Notes under the pieces: model-generated | The model's input: only the letters and a program-made list of their open reading frames with translations | The model's database searches: none | What the model was told of the DNA's origin: nothing | Shown here: in pieces, positions 30,309 through 64,000 of the stretch | Numbering within the stretch: the stretch's first letter is position 1 | How the letters are laid out: the number at the start of each line of letters is the position of its first letter | Position numbers and translations under genes: made by a program | Source of the DNA: Amorphochlora amoebiformis | Taxonomy: Eukaryota; Cercozoa; Chlorarachniophyceae | Reading direction: 5' to 3' | Assembly: GCA_054601695.1 (NCBI GenBank) | Contig: BAAHQB010000054.1 | Location: forward strand, 496,001 to 560,000 | DNA: 64,000 bases

Positions 30309-30339
<31 letters not shown>

Positions 30340-30344
30340 ATTTA

Positions 30345-30420
30345 ACCATAACACTAACCCTAACCCTAACCTAACCTAATAACCATAGCCCGACCTATCT
30401 CTATCCCAAAACAGAACCCT

Positions 30421-30452
<32 letters not shown>

Positions 30453-30892
30453 CTCACCACCTAACAACACGATCTGCTGTGATCCCAAACAGCACTAATG
30501 CACAATGTTGGAGGAGTCAATGGTCCTCGGACTAAGACATGCTGAAGAATCTGATCCTAACCCTAACTATAAACCTAACCCTAATAATCGCAACCCTAAA
30601 TTCAAAGTTAACCCTAAACCCTAACCCAAACCCTAACTGTGATAATCGCATTGTTCTATCCCGTAATCTTAAACATAACCCTACCTGACAATCGCTTTAG
30701 CTCTGACCCCAACTTGAGGCCTTATTTGATCATCTTAACCCTAACCCTAACCCTAACCCTAACCACAATAACACTCACCACCCCGAACACCACGATCTGC
30801 TGTCATCCCAAACAGAAGACATGCTGAATGATCTGATCGTAACCCTAACTAATCCTAACCCTAACCCTAACCCTAACCGTAACTCAATCCCT
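30345..30892. repeat. CCCTAA-type telomere-like array near TMEM94 3' end
   Basis: Degenerate CCCTAA repeats on the plus strand, interrupted by an inverted 45-nt element (30514-30556), a partial copy (30814-30840) and two copies of a second shared motif, GATCTGCTGT[G/C]ATCCCAAACAG (near 30470 and 30795). Confidence 0.9.
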
Positions 30893-30971
30893 AATTCGAG
30901 CCTAAGTGATGCTGTGATTTGAAGGTTTTTATTATCGATAGGGTGCGAATCTACAGGAGGGTTTGAAAGCC

Positions 30972-64000
<33,029 letters not shown>

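Overview
The window is nuclear DNA of a eukaryote whose genes are cut into very short exons (mostly 20-100 nt) separated by introns made almost entirely of simple repeats. Two repeat types dominate: (TA)n microsatellite, and degenerate telomere-like TTAGGG/CCCTAA arrays. GT-AG introns, abundant splice-phase-consistent microexons, TTAGGG-type repeats and a TMEM94-like P-type ATPase point to a protist or an early-branching opisthokont or alga. The lineage cannot be fixed from the sequence. Most long open frames are translations of repeats (YIYI, RVRV, LGLG) and are not genes. The genes below were rebuilt by reading exon by exon and checking acceptor, donor and codon phase at each junction.

Layout: (1) 1-9383, plus strand: the 3' part of a NOP9-like Pumilio-repeat nucleolar protein in 13 exons; its last intron holds large interstitial telomere arrays. 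(2) 9384-10729: spacer with no clear gene. (3) 10730-15132, minus strand: an unrecognised charged protein in 11 proposed exons. (4) 15191-22122, minus strand: a complete WD40-repeat protein of about 510 residues. (5) 22123-22231: a 109-bp shared head-to-head promoter region. (6) 22232-24801, plus strand: a small protein joining an N-terminal FAD/NAD-type Rossmann motif to two canonical EF-hands. (7) 24802-30971: spacer with TA tracts, CTAG/CGTA-rich unique DNA, small tandem repeats and orphan ORFs. (8) 30972 to the right edge, minus strand: a TMEM94-like P-type ATPase-related gene with about 67 proposed exons in 33 kb, entering the window after its N-terminal start.

NOP9 acts in ribosome biogenesis and TMEM94 relatives are multi-pass membrane proteins of the P-type ATPase superfamily. 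The neighbours share no obvious pathway, so this looks like ordinary eukaryotic gene order. The novelty is in architecture: introns whose splice signals are written by telomere-like repeats, repeated copies of exon edges separated by (TA)n, a dispersed 45-nt element inside the telomere-like arrays, telomere-like sequence translated inside an exon, and the Rossmann/EF-hand protein.
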